64,000 bases of DNA from assembly GCF_963676685.1 (NCBI RefSeq), contig NC_092348.1, positions 27,875,386 through 27,939,385 on the forward strand, read 5' to 3'. A model generated the notes under the pieces. The model saw nothing but the letters and a program-made list of their open reading frames with translations. It was not told where the DNA came from and did no database searches. The DNA is from Mytilus edulis (taxonomy: Eukaryota > Mollusca > Bivalvia > Mytilida > Mytilidae). Both the position numbers and the translations under genes were made by a program. This document shows positions 1 to 12,800 of the stretch, piece by piece. Position 1 is the stretch's first letter. Every line of letters starts with the position of its first letter.

Positions 1-1506
1 ACCAATATATTGTAAATATATATATTTGTTAAAATAAAGTTTAAAAAAACAATAATTGATACATCATCCTTGAGAGTACTCAAAATATTTCTTTAAAGAT
101 TAAAGTATTAAACCAATAGATACTTTATGTTGATTTATTTTCTAGTTATTGTCTTGATTGTTGACTTTTGAATAATAAATCAGAATGTTTGCATACCCTC
201 TACCTCAAGTTTTTTTTTATCATGATATATGAGAAAAAAAATTGTAGTGCTACTTTCCTTGAATATTCACATGATTCAACATAAAAACCTATTAACAAAA
301 CAGATTAAACTTAAAAGTTGGAAATTTTTGATACCCCTATTGTATTTTAACATACAAAGTTTTATAGAAACAAAAAATGTATTTCAAAGTTATATGACTC
401 TCCCATTTACAGACATTTCAATCTTATTCTGAATTTCATGACACATCCTCAATAAGTGACATCAATAATATATGTACCAAGTATCATCAATATCTTTTAA
501 GGCATTCATTAGGTTTAATTTAGACATGACTTGCATAGTATGACAGTGAGATTTGTATGTAACCCCCCCCCCTCCAACTTCATGGAGGTAGTATGATTAG
601 TATACTTTTGTTAATCTCTATAAGAAAGGCATAAGAATCCCTACCAAAACTATAAAATATATATTTTCATTCTGAAGTAGTCAACTAGTTAGGAAACTGT
701 ATGTAGGTTTTAGGGATATTCCTGTGCAATTCCTAAAATAGATTTATCAAGCTTGTATAATTTTCTTATTCTCATAACAGCATAGCCATACTGCATAAAA
801 TGCATAAGCCTAATCAAATTTTGGGATAGTTCAAATTTCTTTATTAGAAATGGATAAGATTTACATTATGTATCAAAAGGAGACTAAAACATTAAAAAGT
901 ACAACTGGACGTCAAAAATTGTCAAGTAACAGTATATACTACAGGCAGAACAATTCATATATTATAACTTTCAATAAATAGTTCTATTCAACATGAACAT
1001 GAACATAGAATTATATAGCTAAATAAAGAAAGATTTCACTCTAAGTGCAGATAAGAGAGAGCCAGAAGCAGCTGAGACTATATGAGCAAGCTAGAACATT
1101 AATCATATCACTCAATAGAAAAAGCTGACATTTTTCTTGCCCATCTATACACATTAGGCTCATATTTTTTTCTGTATCATATTTATATTATATTTTACTG
1201 TTTAAAGAGGTCTATATTTTTGTTATTCATTTTTGGAATGTCAGAGAAGCTGTAGCTGCCAGTATGCTATTTTCAAAATAAGTGAAATTGAGAAACATTT
1301 ATCAAGAGTCCAGATTTCGTTCCTAAACGATTTGGAACTAGTTTCATAGAAGAAAAAAATAGCCTGGTTACCAAGTTTTTCAGAAGGAATGAGGAATTTT
1401 TATATCATTACAGCTAACCTTCTTTTTATTTTTTTATGTGATTACAGACAAGTGTCTAACAGCTGACCCAAATATCTTTAGTTTTAAGATTTTTAAATAT
1501 ATTATT

Positions 1507-2116
1507 GGAAACCAAATGAAACTTTTCCACAGAGTCATCTCCTATTGTTCAATTTATCGAAACTTTTGTCAGTTCTAGTGTCCCATTAGATAAATACAAT
1601 AGCTATAGTTCTCTGTGAAGCTTATTCACCAGGACCTTTAAATTTCTTCTTTGGACGAGAAATCCATCACTCATGGATTAATATTAATTAATAAAGTAAA
1701 AACATTATCTTCTAAATAGATGAAAAAATATGTGTTAAGTAAAAAAAATGCATGTGAAGTTATATTTATTCAAAATCAATATATATGTATTTTCAATCTG
1801 TTTTATATAAACATGAATTTAATCATGAAAAGTTGATTTCTGACAAAATTTTTAGCATTGCTCCTGTTAAAATTTGCATTTTTGATTGTTTTTGTTTAGT
1901 TACAGAATACATTTAAGAAGGCCATAATTTAAACATTGCCTTTTTTCTAGTTTTCATTTGTCAAACACTAAAAAAATCAAAAAATCAATAGGAACAATGT
2001 TGAAAATTTTGAGAACAATAGCTATTGTATTTATTATAAGGGACAATAGAACTGACAAAAGTTTAAATAGATTGAACAATAGGAGATAACTGTGTGGAAA
2101 AGTTTCATTTGGTTCG
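1507..2116. repeat. Foldback element, arms of about 105 bp
   Basis: The left arm (about 1507-1616) is the imperfect reverse complement of the right arm (about 2010-2116): CCAAATGAAACTTTTCCAC opposes GTGGAAAAGTTTCATTTGG, and CTCCTATTGTTCAAT opposes ATTGAACAATAGGAG. The spacer is about 390 bp. Related arms recur at about 32850-32930 and 34340-34480. Confidence 0.75.
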
Positions 2117-2171
2117 CAAAAAGTCATACTAAAATAGACATTAGTCTATTTTAGTATGGCTTTTTGCGAAC
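2112..2171. repeat. 28-bp hairpin with ATTA loop
   Basis: The left arm 2112-2139 (GTTCGCAAAAAGTC... to ...AAAATAGAC) pairs with the right arm 2144-2171 with a single mismatch. The loop is ATTA. It abuts the right arm of the foldback element. Confidence 0.8.
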
Positions 2172-2573
2172 TGAGCATGACAATTGCATGGACACTTTTA
2201 AACATGATAAACAAATACTGTAAAAGAAGAAGTTTTTGTTGTGTTGAAGATTTTATTTCATTTTTTTAGTGAATATATAAACAATCCATGAAATTAAAAT
2301 CCCAACAAAACACTAACATATAAAGAGCATTATTTACTCCAACTTGAAACAAAGCAAATTATTCCCCAAATTTCTCTTTAAAAAAAAATGATATTTTATA
2401 AACTGAAATTCACTTCATTCATTCAGCAAACAAATTCCTATTTTCTTTTCAAAACTAAGAGACAGAAAAGATTTACTTTTTGAACGTTTTTTTGTAATAG
2501 GTGAATTTAAAGCTTTTAACATTTTTTTACCCAAAAGATTGCAAGATTTCATTAAATACCAGTGCAAAGAGCA

Positions 2574-2682
2574 TACAAAGTCTGTATGTATTTCATACAA
2601 AGTCTGTATGTATTTCATACAAAGTCTGTATGTATTTCATACAAAGTCTGTATGTATTTCATACAAAGTCTGTATGTATTTA
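2574..2682 (+). repeat. Minisatellite, 22-bp unit x5
   Basis: Five essentially identical copies of a 22-bp unit beginning TACAAAGTCTGTATG, starting at 2574, 2596, 2618, 2640 and 2662. The near-identity suggests recent expansion. The open frames across it are a by-product. Confidence 0.95.
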
Positions 2683-3524
2683 ACACTGTGTACATTTGAG
2701 TACATTTTGAAGAAAATCTGCTATATTAAAAGTATTATCAATCTGAATATAAAGCAACAATTAAAAAGCTTGAAAAATGGCAAATTTATATACTTCCTAT
2801 TGCCATGGTAATGGTTAATTGTTATACTGTATTAAACTGTATGTAAAATCTATATAATTTGATTACATGAAAAAGTGTTATTTTATATTTTTTTTTAAAT
2901 GTGCACCAACAGAGTGAAATTAGTATCACTTCAAATTTTAAACAGAAGAAATTACACACATTAAAATTCCTGCATGAGGGTGCATTTATACCTGTCTAAA
3001 CTGAACAAGCATTACACACAATTTTGCTATGGAATCCATTTTTGTAAATTCTGAAAGAATGGATCAAGAAATTTTGTGTACTGTGGATTCATTTATTATC
3101 ATGTGTACCAATTTTTATGTTTTTCAAAGAAAAATTGTATTTCATGTTGTTTTATGAATTCTGCATACACGCAAAATTTGTTTTCACATTGTTCATTTCA
3201 CCTTAACCCACAAAATCCACAGCATTTTGACGCCACATATTATAAGAATCCATGTACACTTGGAGCTATCCAAGAAACTGACAGCAAATGGACATTTTGT
3301 CTCTCTTGATTTCGCATCAGTGTAAAATAGATTACTATAATTTTTGGGTCACTTGAGGTTCAGTTTACACAAGTTTTGCTGAATATTCAAATCGGAAAAA
3401 CATGATTTAAAAGCTGGCAAAAATATTGAAAATATCACCTTCTTTCATAGCTGAAGAGGAAAAGATGCGATATAACTTTCTGAAAAAAAGACCCCAAAAA
3501 AAAGAAAAAATTCCCCAAACATAC

Positions 3525-3820
3525 AGCAACAAGAATGTGTCCATAAAACATGGATGCCCCACTTGCACTATCATTTTCTATGTTCAGAGGACCATTAATT
3601 GGGGTCAAAACTTGACATTAAAATTAGAAAGATCATATCATAGGGAATATGTGTACTAAGTTTCAAGGTCATTGGACTTCAACTTTATCAAAAATACCTT
3701 CACCAAAAACTTTACCTTGAAGCAGGAGAGACAGCTGGCCGAGACAGAAGAACAGACGGAAGGACGAATGGATGCAACGACGAAAAAACATAATGCCCCT
3801 AGGTGGGGCATAAAAATAAT
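3525..3820 (+). repeat. Dispersed repeat, copy 1 (partner at 27005-27300)
   Basis: Shares about 290 bp with 27005-27300 in the same orientation: AACAAGAATGTGTCC at the start, ATTAAAATTAGAAAGATCAT in the middle, and ACATAATGCCCCT followed by TAGGTGGGGCATAA at the end. The terminal ATGCCCC and GGGGCAT form a small inverted pair. No protein is encoded. Confidence 0.85.
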
Positions 3821-3868
3821 TTCCCCTAAATTAAATAAATGTTCTATTTAAATATTCTGTTTAATTAC

Positions 3869-6800
3869 CTTCAGGGTTGAGGCAATTTCCAGCGAAACCT
3901 TCCTTCATGCCTTTAAAATCTTCATTGTCCAGAAGATTCTGAAGAAACCTGGCCGTTATCTTAGGAAAACTTTGATGAGATAACATCATATATTTCTGTC
4001 TCAGTATCAAGGCTTTGACAAGTGCTTTTGAGGCATGTTCTAAGTCACTGATGTGTACCTGAGAAATAAAATCTTAGTAAAATAGACATATTTTTATCAA
4101 ACTTTTATAAATAATCTCTAAAATCAAACTGAAAACAAATTTCTAAGATTAATCAAAAATTCTTTTAACATGATAGAAAATGGTTAAAGAGTTCTTAAAC
4201 CGGTATACCTTATAATAAATTTGGTCTTCTTTTTTTGTGTGAAAAAAATCCCTGTGCTTTTTACTTTTTAAAGAGACAGAATTAGTTGCAAAGCTTTAAA
4301 AGTAGAGATAAGATGCTAAGATCAGAGTAAGATCTGGATCCTGTTAAGTCAATGGAAATAAAGTTTCTTAGGTGTAATACTACCCCACTAGTATCTTCTC
4401 CACTAATGTTAATCCTCTGGAAATCAGGGGCCAGGTCATATTCCTCCTTAACTTCTGGAAACTCAGAAAATGTGTCTTCAAAAAATGGAAACTTTGGTGT
4501 ATTACTCTCTCTGGTCTTCGGTTCTTTCGCACTGAAAAAATTAAATTAATTAAGTTTAGTGACAACGGGAAAAGCTATTTATATTCAAATATTTATAAAA
4601 CACAGTTCGATTGGAGAACAAACTCAATGTATTAATACATTTGTAGTATTTCTTCTAACAGTCTTTCAGGTCATTTGCATATTACTGACTTCGAACCAAC
4701 AAATTGTTTTCCTGAGAAAAAAAAACTAATCTAAAATGGAAGAATAACAAAAATACATTTATGAATTTCATAATTTTCTGTACATGAAAATAAATGGACT
4801 TCAAGTCCTGATGAATAAAACGTTTTTTCTCATATAAAAATATAATGAACCAGGGAAAACACAAAAATTCATTAAAATATATCATCAAACCTTTGTTCCC
4901 GCTTTATAGCTGATTTGCTTCCTACACAAGAGGACATAAAGATCATTTCAAAGAAAATGACAGTAATCAAGTTTTAATCAAGATATATAACCATCCTATA
5001 TAAGAGTCAATCAATGTAAAAACCATATATCTATTGACATAATGTTGGTTTTTGTTAATTAAGTAATGAACATGCTATATAGCCAGGCTAATATAGTCTT
5101 ACTAATCACTTTTATCCAGACACAGATGAAAGTATCCTGAATACCTGTTCATAGTTCACATATATGGCTATATTCTAAATTAATTAGGTCCTCTGAAAAT
5201 TTCAAATACTTTAAAAAAATTAGAAACTATCATATACTTCAAAGAAAGTTAATTAGAGATGTGGATTAAATAACTACTTCATTTTCCTGGTGTTAGCTTT
5301 GAAATATTCAAAAAAACGAAATACAGCAAAAAAATCAGAAATACAAGTGAGTATATACAGAATATGGAGTGGAAAACATAGCGGAAGGTAAAAAATCATC
5401 GATCTTCTTCAAAATTGCTTATGGTGCAATTTTCCATACCTAAAAGTCATGGTGCAATTATTTTTTTTTTTTAGAAAGTTTCCCTAAAAGTATACACTCT
5501 AAGAAATCTTACCATGATAAAACCTTGAAGTCTCAAATTAAATTTGTTATTGAACCATGCACCTATAGTATCAAAGAATAAATTTCCAATCCACAATTTT
5601 TAAGCAGATTATTAAAAGCAGTTACATAAAATGTGTGAAAGAAGCAAATAGTCACCAAGCTAAATCAGAGTTTGTCGAAATTGTTATAGCACTAATCTGA
5701 ATATGACTAAATTCTTTGATAAAATAAAGTTTATATGTATGCCATTATATCAGTGTTGTTATATTACTAAAATAGACATATAATTTTCCTGAAATGTTAG
5801 TTTACAAAATTGTTGTTAATAGAGGTTTATTTCATTCAAGTCTGTTCCTTAGTATATTGCAAGTTTTAGTTTTCTCAAATCCTGTCAGTATAGTCCACTA
5901 ATATCAGAGTTAATCACCTTGTTTCTAAATTTAAACTTCATTGTAATGAAAAAAATTACATATATGGAAAACTAAACTAAAGCACTTTGTTTAGGTATAT
6001 TGTACAAGTTTTAATCTATCAAAAAGTATATATCCTGATATAAAAACATCATTATTCACAATGTGCATATCTTTTGTATAAAGTGCATTCAAAGAATTTT
6101 CAAGAAAATGTGTTTATTTTACTTCATTCAAAGCAATACATGCAGTTAAAATCTTAAACAGTAGGTTTCATTGTCTAAAAGATACAATAATTATAGTCTA
6201 TTCTAAACCTGTACATGTACTTCTCAACTAGCAGTCAGTTTACATTTCTTTGTATTTCACAAAGGTGCATTAGAAAATATGGCAGGTGACAGTAAACACC
6301 AGTTAAATGATAAGCATTAAAGTAAAGCTGTATTTGTTCAGTAACTTATATGGAACTTTCCTCCTTTATCAGGCTTTCGTAGGGTAGACTAGTATTTTGA
6401 AAACCAAAAGTGTTATTTAATATTTCCCTAAGGGTTCAATGTACAACTTAAAGCCAACCCTGGTAGCAACACTGGTGGAGTAAAGGGACCATACAAACAA
6501 CTGACAGCTATATTGGTTTAACAAGAGGCAACATAGTGTTGGCAGTTGGGCAGAAGTCTTGATTAGTCTGAGACATAGAAGCCATTATACATGTTAGATG
6601 TTTGATCAGTACAAAGTAAAAATACTAGGCATACAAACTGTTAGAAGGAGATTTTCTCTGCCTAAAGTTTAATGTGAAATGATTATCATGATAGTTGTTA
6701 ACAGATTGACTTAAACCCTGAAGAGTGATAAACTTAAGATCATACATGTATGCTACTTGACAGATGGGCAACATATGCAAAGTAATTGATTGCCTTAAGC

Positions 6801-9800
6801 TCATATGTCACCATGACAGATGGAAAACACACAAAAAGTGATTACCATAAGCTCATGTATGTTACTTTTGACATAGCAGTTGAGCTGACATAGACAGCAT
6901 ATAATAGAGCATATTTGCATATATATATCTGTACACAACTTGATTAATTCTGTCTTCAAGTTATTAATTATGAATATGACAGATTTAGGTACAATTCCTA
7001 TGTCTACATTGTACTGTAACAGTTATAGTTCATAATAATTCACATGGTACCAATTTTCTAAGATTTTATGTATTTGATATATATATCTATAAAAAGGAAA
7101 AATTAAATACATGTAATATTATTTTACTGTTGAGGAATATATTCTCTTAATGAAAAGTTGCATGTATATAATATTCAGGGAAGTAATTCTGAAAAGCTAA
7201 AATCCCTAATACATGTACAATAATAAATTATTAAGTTTATCAATGTCACTAATTTGATAGATTTCAATGGCCTTTCATGTAAGTGCTAATTAAAGGACAG
7301 GAAACTATTAATGAATTAAAATTTTAATATTTTTTTTTAATTCATTTTTCAAATCAAGAAAATTGGTGCAATGGAAGACAATGAATAAAAGTATAGGTGT
7401 GTGTGTAAGCTACCCTATATACACATATACACATGCTGGGTTCTCTGGATTACATGAAAACATGCAGATAATTACCTCTGTGGGAAAGGTGGAAGTTTGA
7501 GCTTGAGGTCTGGCCTATTAAGAAAAATAAGGTTAAAATAAACCAATGGTAAATAGTGTATTTTGCAATTCACATGGCCATGTTGAGTTAGCTGCTGAAA
7601 GCAATCAAGTCTATTAACTCTAGGGCTGAAAAGGAAACATTATAAAAGGACCTAATGTCAGTAATGTGTAAAGGAGCGGTCTTAAATAAAACTTTCTGCT
7701 TTTACAGTGTTCATTTGTGTCATTAAGTCTAATCTGTACCAATTAAAACTGATTCAACTAATAGACAAATCAAGAAACATGACCATAGAACTTTGTACTT
7801 TCCATGAAAAGTTATTTCTCTAGGCAGATTTTTACTTGACTATCACATGTATCAGGAAATAGTTAATTCTAGAACCCTACTACTGATCATACGCCTGCCA
7901 ATTCTAATTATTTAAATTTGAAAATTACTTCTTTAACAATTGAAACAATTTTGCTGTCTATTTATTTCAAATTTAAGTACAAGTGATTTCAATGGATAAT
8001 TTACTGAAAAATGGATTATATATGCTAAAATTTCTTCAAGTACCTCAAGTAATGCATATAGTTTTCTTTCTTTCTAATCATGTCATGTTACATGCATATC
8101 AGGATAAGAACATGGTAATATGATATGAATATGAACCTTGCCTAATACCAGGCTAATACACTGAGCCTGATTTTAATATACTAGTTCACAAGAAAACAGT
8201 ACATATTTGTACTTTTTGAATTAACATGATTAATGATTGTGTAGTAAATGGATTTTGGCTGGACCTGAGACTACTATAACACATTATGTGTTATAGTAGT
8301 CTCAGGCTGGACTTAACAGATGCATTAGACTGTTAAATGACATTGATTGACAGTTCTGGATCATGATTTATTAAAGTACCAACAAAAGATTAGGATTATC
8401 ATCTGACTGAAAGAAAACATTTTAATATTTTTGTCTAATCAATTAACCTATTATTTTCATTGTATGCATTTATGTTCATCATTTATTTAAGGTCAATTTG
8501 ATTTTGTCTGATTAAATAATGTAAATGTTTACGTATATTGAATTCAGATTTGGTTAATCTACAGTTAAATTTTCATTGGGGTTTTAATTTCGTGGATAAT
8601 TCTTGTCCACGAAATAAAGAAAATTAAATCCCCAACGAAAATTTCTGCTTTTACAGTATATAGCTTTATAGAAGTAGTTTATGCTGTCAGTGCCATATGA
8701 TTACCATCCTTATGTCATCATTCTGCTTCATTTGTTGCAGGTGAAAAAAAAAATACTTAACAAATTCTATTTTCAATGTATTACTTCTAAAGCAATTTTT
8801 AAAAACTTTTGATTGATCTCTGTGTTGTTACTTTTAACAAAACAATCCTTTTGTATGAGTTATCTCCCCTGTCTGGTTTCTTTAACAATTTTTTTTTAAC
8901 AATTCTTTATATAAATTATCTCCCCTGTCGGGTTTCTTTAACAAATTTAAAAAATACTTTTTATGAATTATTTCCCCTGTCTGGTTTCTTTAACAAACAA
9001 TACTTTCTATGAATTATCTTCCATTTCTGATTTCTTTACGAATTTTTTTTATGAATTATCTCCTCTGTCTGTTTTTTTCTAATAAATACTTTTTATTACA
9101 ATGGCTAACCATAACATAATTAAATTAGTAAATATATGGTGGTTAAATGAAATATTTTCACATTTGATTTTTACACAAGTTACCACTGTTTTAAGATGTC
9201 TGAAACACTGGGATATTAAATACTGGAATAATCTTGAAATATAGAAATTCAGTTTCATTGCTGTTCTATAAACTTATCAAAATTAGTAGGATAAGACATG
9301 TATTTAAGGGTCTTTATTAGTTTAAAATAGAATCATAGATAAAACTAACCAACCCCTTAACCATCCATCCAAGGCTAAGCTTCATTCAGAGATAAATTAT
9401 TACTAAACATTCTAGGTACCAGAATTTTCCTAGTGACGTAGTGTCACTTTTTTTGCTTAATTGCTTGATTTACGATTGATTGCATTCCTCATATATATAT
9501 ACAACTCGTCTAAACATCAACCCAACAATGTTAGATCTGTAAATTTGCTTTCGCAAATTTTTGGTTCTTCCCTCGCCGGGATTCGAACCCATGCTACTGT
9601 GATATCGTGACACCAAATCGCCTGCACTGCAGCCGTCCCGCTAGACCACTCGACCACCTGGGCTCTCAAAAAAAGAGCTTTCGCTGGCCGTGTACATATA
9701 TATATATATATATACATAAAGCCAAAATTATTTTTTTATTAAGTATTTTAGCATGCCATAATACAATTGAACTTGATAACAACACAAATTTATTTCTGTG

Positions 9801-12800
9801 GCCTTTAATACTGTTATGACCTTGCATACTTACAACTTTTAAGTCATAGTATATTTACTTACACACCTTTGTTAACATACCACTTCAGGTATTTACTACA
9901 TGTATATGTCCCTGATTAACTGCAGTGTACATGGCCACTGTGTTATTCTCTTCTATTATAATTAGGAGAAAAGTGTTACAGTACTACTGATATACATAGG
10001 GTACACTTAGTCATGTTAGTAATGATATATATTCTTGTCTTGCAATCAATGCGTCATTAGCATATTTTGCACAAAGTTTTGAACAGAGTTGTGCATTACG
10101 CAATAGCCTTTTTATTTCCATTTTATAATCTTTATCATTTGAACATGTAATTAAATTCTTGTCTTTTTCCTTCTTTCTCCTTTCTGAAACTATTTTGGTT
10201 CTCAAACTAACATAATATAGACACCCACTTGTGAAATTTCTGTTTGAAACAGGCATGACAGGTAAATTAACAGAGGCAGGGCTTAAATACATTTATCACA
10301 TTGGTTGTAATGAATTACATAGATTTTCCAGTGAAATGAAAACCGATAATATCACATGTGAAATAAACGTGGTTATTTCACTCCTCTGACGTCATACAAC
10401 AATAGGCGTTGTCAAGAGGTAGATATAAACGTGGGATCAAAACAAATAGTGAATGCATAAAAAAGATATAGTTCCTTACATTTTCTACTTTAGTTTAATT
10501 TCATTAAAAAAGCCATTTGCCAATGTAATAAAAAGAATAACTAATCAAAGAATTCAAATAGCGAAAATTATTCAACGCATGACCGAACAACACTGATAAT
10601 TCACTCATACACTACACACATTCGTGATTAATATGTTGTTCAGTCACTCGTTGAATATTTTTTTCTATCTGAATTCTTCGATGGGTTATTCTATAAGTAT
10701 TTCTTTTTATCTTAAGTTGGAAAAGATAAAATACAAAGTAACACAGTTTTGAAAAGCTGCGGTCATAAAATTGATTTATAATAATTAGGTAACAATATGT
10801 CAACAATGCCAATGATTATTATGATCAAAATTGATTGGAAGAAATCACTTTACGAGATGTTGGTTTATCTATAGGAGCACCTATCTGAGAAACAATTTGA
10901 AGTGTGACATCACCATTAGTTGAATATTTGACTTTGTGTTACTTTTAATCTCTCAATAAAATGCTTAAAATAACGTAATTATTGCATAGATTTTGGAACG
11001 TAATGTGTCAATGGCAAAAAAAAATATTTGTAAAAAGTAAAAAGTTAAGTAAAAAGAATATTACTGAATAATAAAGATAAACCAATTAATAAAGCAAATG
11101 TGTTATGTTAAACATTTAAATTGTTATGCTTGCATCTGATTAATTTCATTAACTAAATAAGTGACTGCAAAAGATTCGCTATCTTTGTAAGTCTTTGTCA
11201 AAATTAACGGACTTTGGACTACAAGAATGGTTTTAGTATTAAGGATTACATGGTTCTGACTCCTCACTCTTTGCAAAAAGATTCAAAGAGGTGGGCAAGT
11301 TCCAACATTCAAATATTAAACTGTCAAAATCAAAACCTTAAGTTGACCTTTAGACAAATGTCCTTTTGTTTTTTGTGTCATTCGACTTTTAAAGAATTAA
11401 ATTTGTTGCATTTTGAAGTCTATATTTTAGGAAAATTTTATACTTTTTTTTTAAAACTTTGATTAAAATATGCAGGAGAGTTTTCACAAAATACCTCAAT
11501 AAACGAGAAACATGCGTTCTCTTGAACGCAAAAATTAAAACTAAAGCTAGTGTATGTTACACAGGTGAACTATGACGTAGGTGAGTACATCTCATGGATG
11601 TAATTTTTAATCACCTAGTTAATTGCGATGAGAACATGTTGTGAAAGCAAACATATTCTATATAATATAAATGTAATTTCATGGTAAGTATATTTAACCA
11701 AATTCATATAAAATCCAATCCACTGGCAAGTGGTCATTCAATGTCAAAACATTTAACCAGTACAGAAATAATTAGGACATAGATTAAGTGACTAACAAGT
11801 CTTAATGGTGTTTCTTCAATTTCAAGCAATGTTCAGTACATATAATTAAATATATGGAATAAGTTACTAATTAAATATATGGAATAAGTTACTAATTAAA
11901 TATATGGAATAAGTTACTAAGTTCATGCAAATGGCAATTTACAATCAATGAACCATATTTGACTTGAATTTATGATTTCAAAAAGGATAAACTTTCATTC
12001 AATAGTGATTTTTGTAATTAGAAAAATCTGTCACTATAAAATTCAAGCAACTCCAAACATGAATAGTTTATAAAATGAACTTCTTTTCCTGTTACCATGG
12101 TTACATACAAAATATACATCAGGATTATGAATTAGTGTTAAATGTCTAGTGACAAATATCAAATGCATATAGGATGAGAAAATGTTAATGGGATATGAAT
12201 ATTGTACTAGAATGATACTTTGTCAGAGCCAAAATTTAAAGTTTAGTTTCACACAGTAACTTATCACAGGAAGATATATCATCCTACCTGTACACGTAGT
12301 TCTGTCTCTATGCTGACCAGTATTTGTTCTTACTCATAAATGCTGTGTGCTTACCCAAAGAGCCACAAGACCACTGAGGGGGTTGAATACATGTTTCAAT
12401 TTGAAATTCTCATACACAAAAGATAAACAATGAGAACTTTATTAAATTATACTACATTGTAGTGCAATGCTCCCTTCCCAAATTACACATGTTTGTTCAT
12501 AATTCTCCTCTGTTCACTAACTAATCAAGTTATAAGCAGCACATATTCAAAGCCTGTTAAAAATCTGAATGCAGTTTATCACAGTGAACACTCCCAATAT
12601 GTAAATACAAATATTGTGTCTCAAAAAACAAATGTCCAGTTTTTCATGAAATTTTAATCATAAAAAAGTCCAAAGAAACAACGTTAAATTGCATTAATTT
12701 TCTACTTCATCAAAATAAATTTTTACATTTTCAAGAATTTTCACTGTGTTTCAGCATCCAGATGCATATATACATACGCTTACATGTACCATGAGATATA

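Larger units (their letters stand above)
1..3868. other. AMPD intron or unassigned DNA with foldback repeats
   Basis: No AMPD exon or other convincing coding segment was found here, so it is most likely intron of AMPD. It holds a C10-type tract near 563-572, a foldback repeat (1507-2116), a perfect-loop hairpin (2112-2171), a 22-bp minisatellite (2574-2682) and a dispersed mussel repeat (about 3525-3820). Confidence 0.55.

Noticed and set aside
2501-2811. Open frames of 60-90 aa across the 22-bp repeat
   Set aside because: They are periodic translations of the minisatellite, with no domain.
4891-4921. Possible 31-nt AMPD micro-exon with AG and GT borders
   Set aside because: Including it would shift the frame between exon 4 (phase 2) and exon 5. 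Direct joining of 7514-7476 to 4531-4384 keeps the frame, so it is not needed.
9517-9717. A functional tRNA gene
   Set aside because: A and B boxes are present but the cloverleaf and acceptor stem do not close, and a SINE body follows.
10011-10292. 93-aa minus-strand open frame, Lys-rich
   Set aside because: No recognisable family, no supporting splice context, and it lies inside the AMPD intron. Kept only as a curiosity.
11843-11917. CRISPR-like array
   Set aside because: Direct tandem copies without spacers, in a eukaryotic genome.
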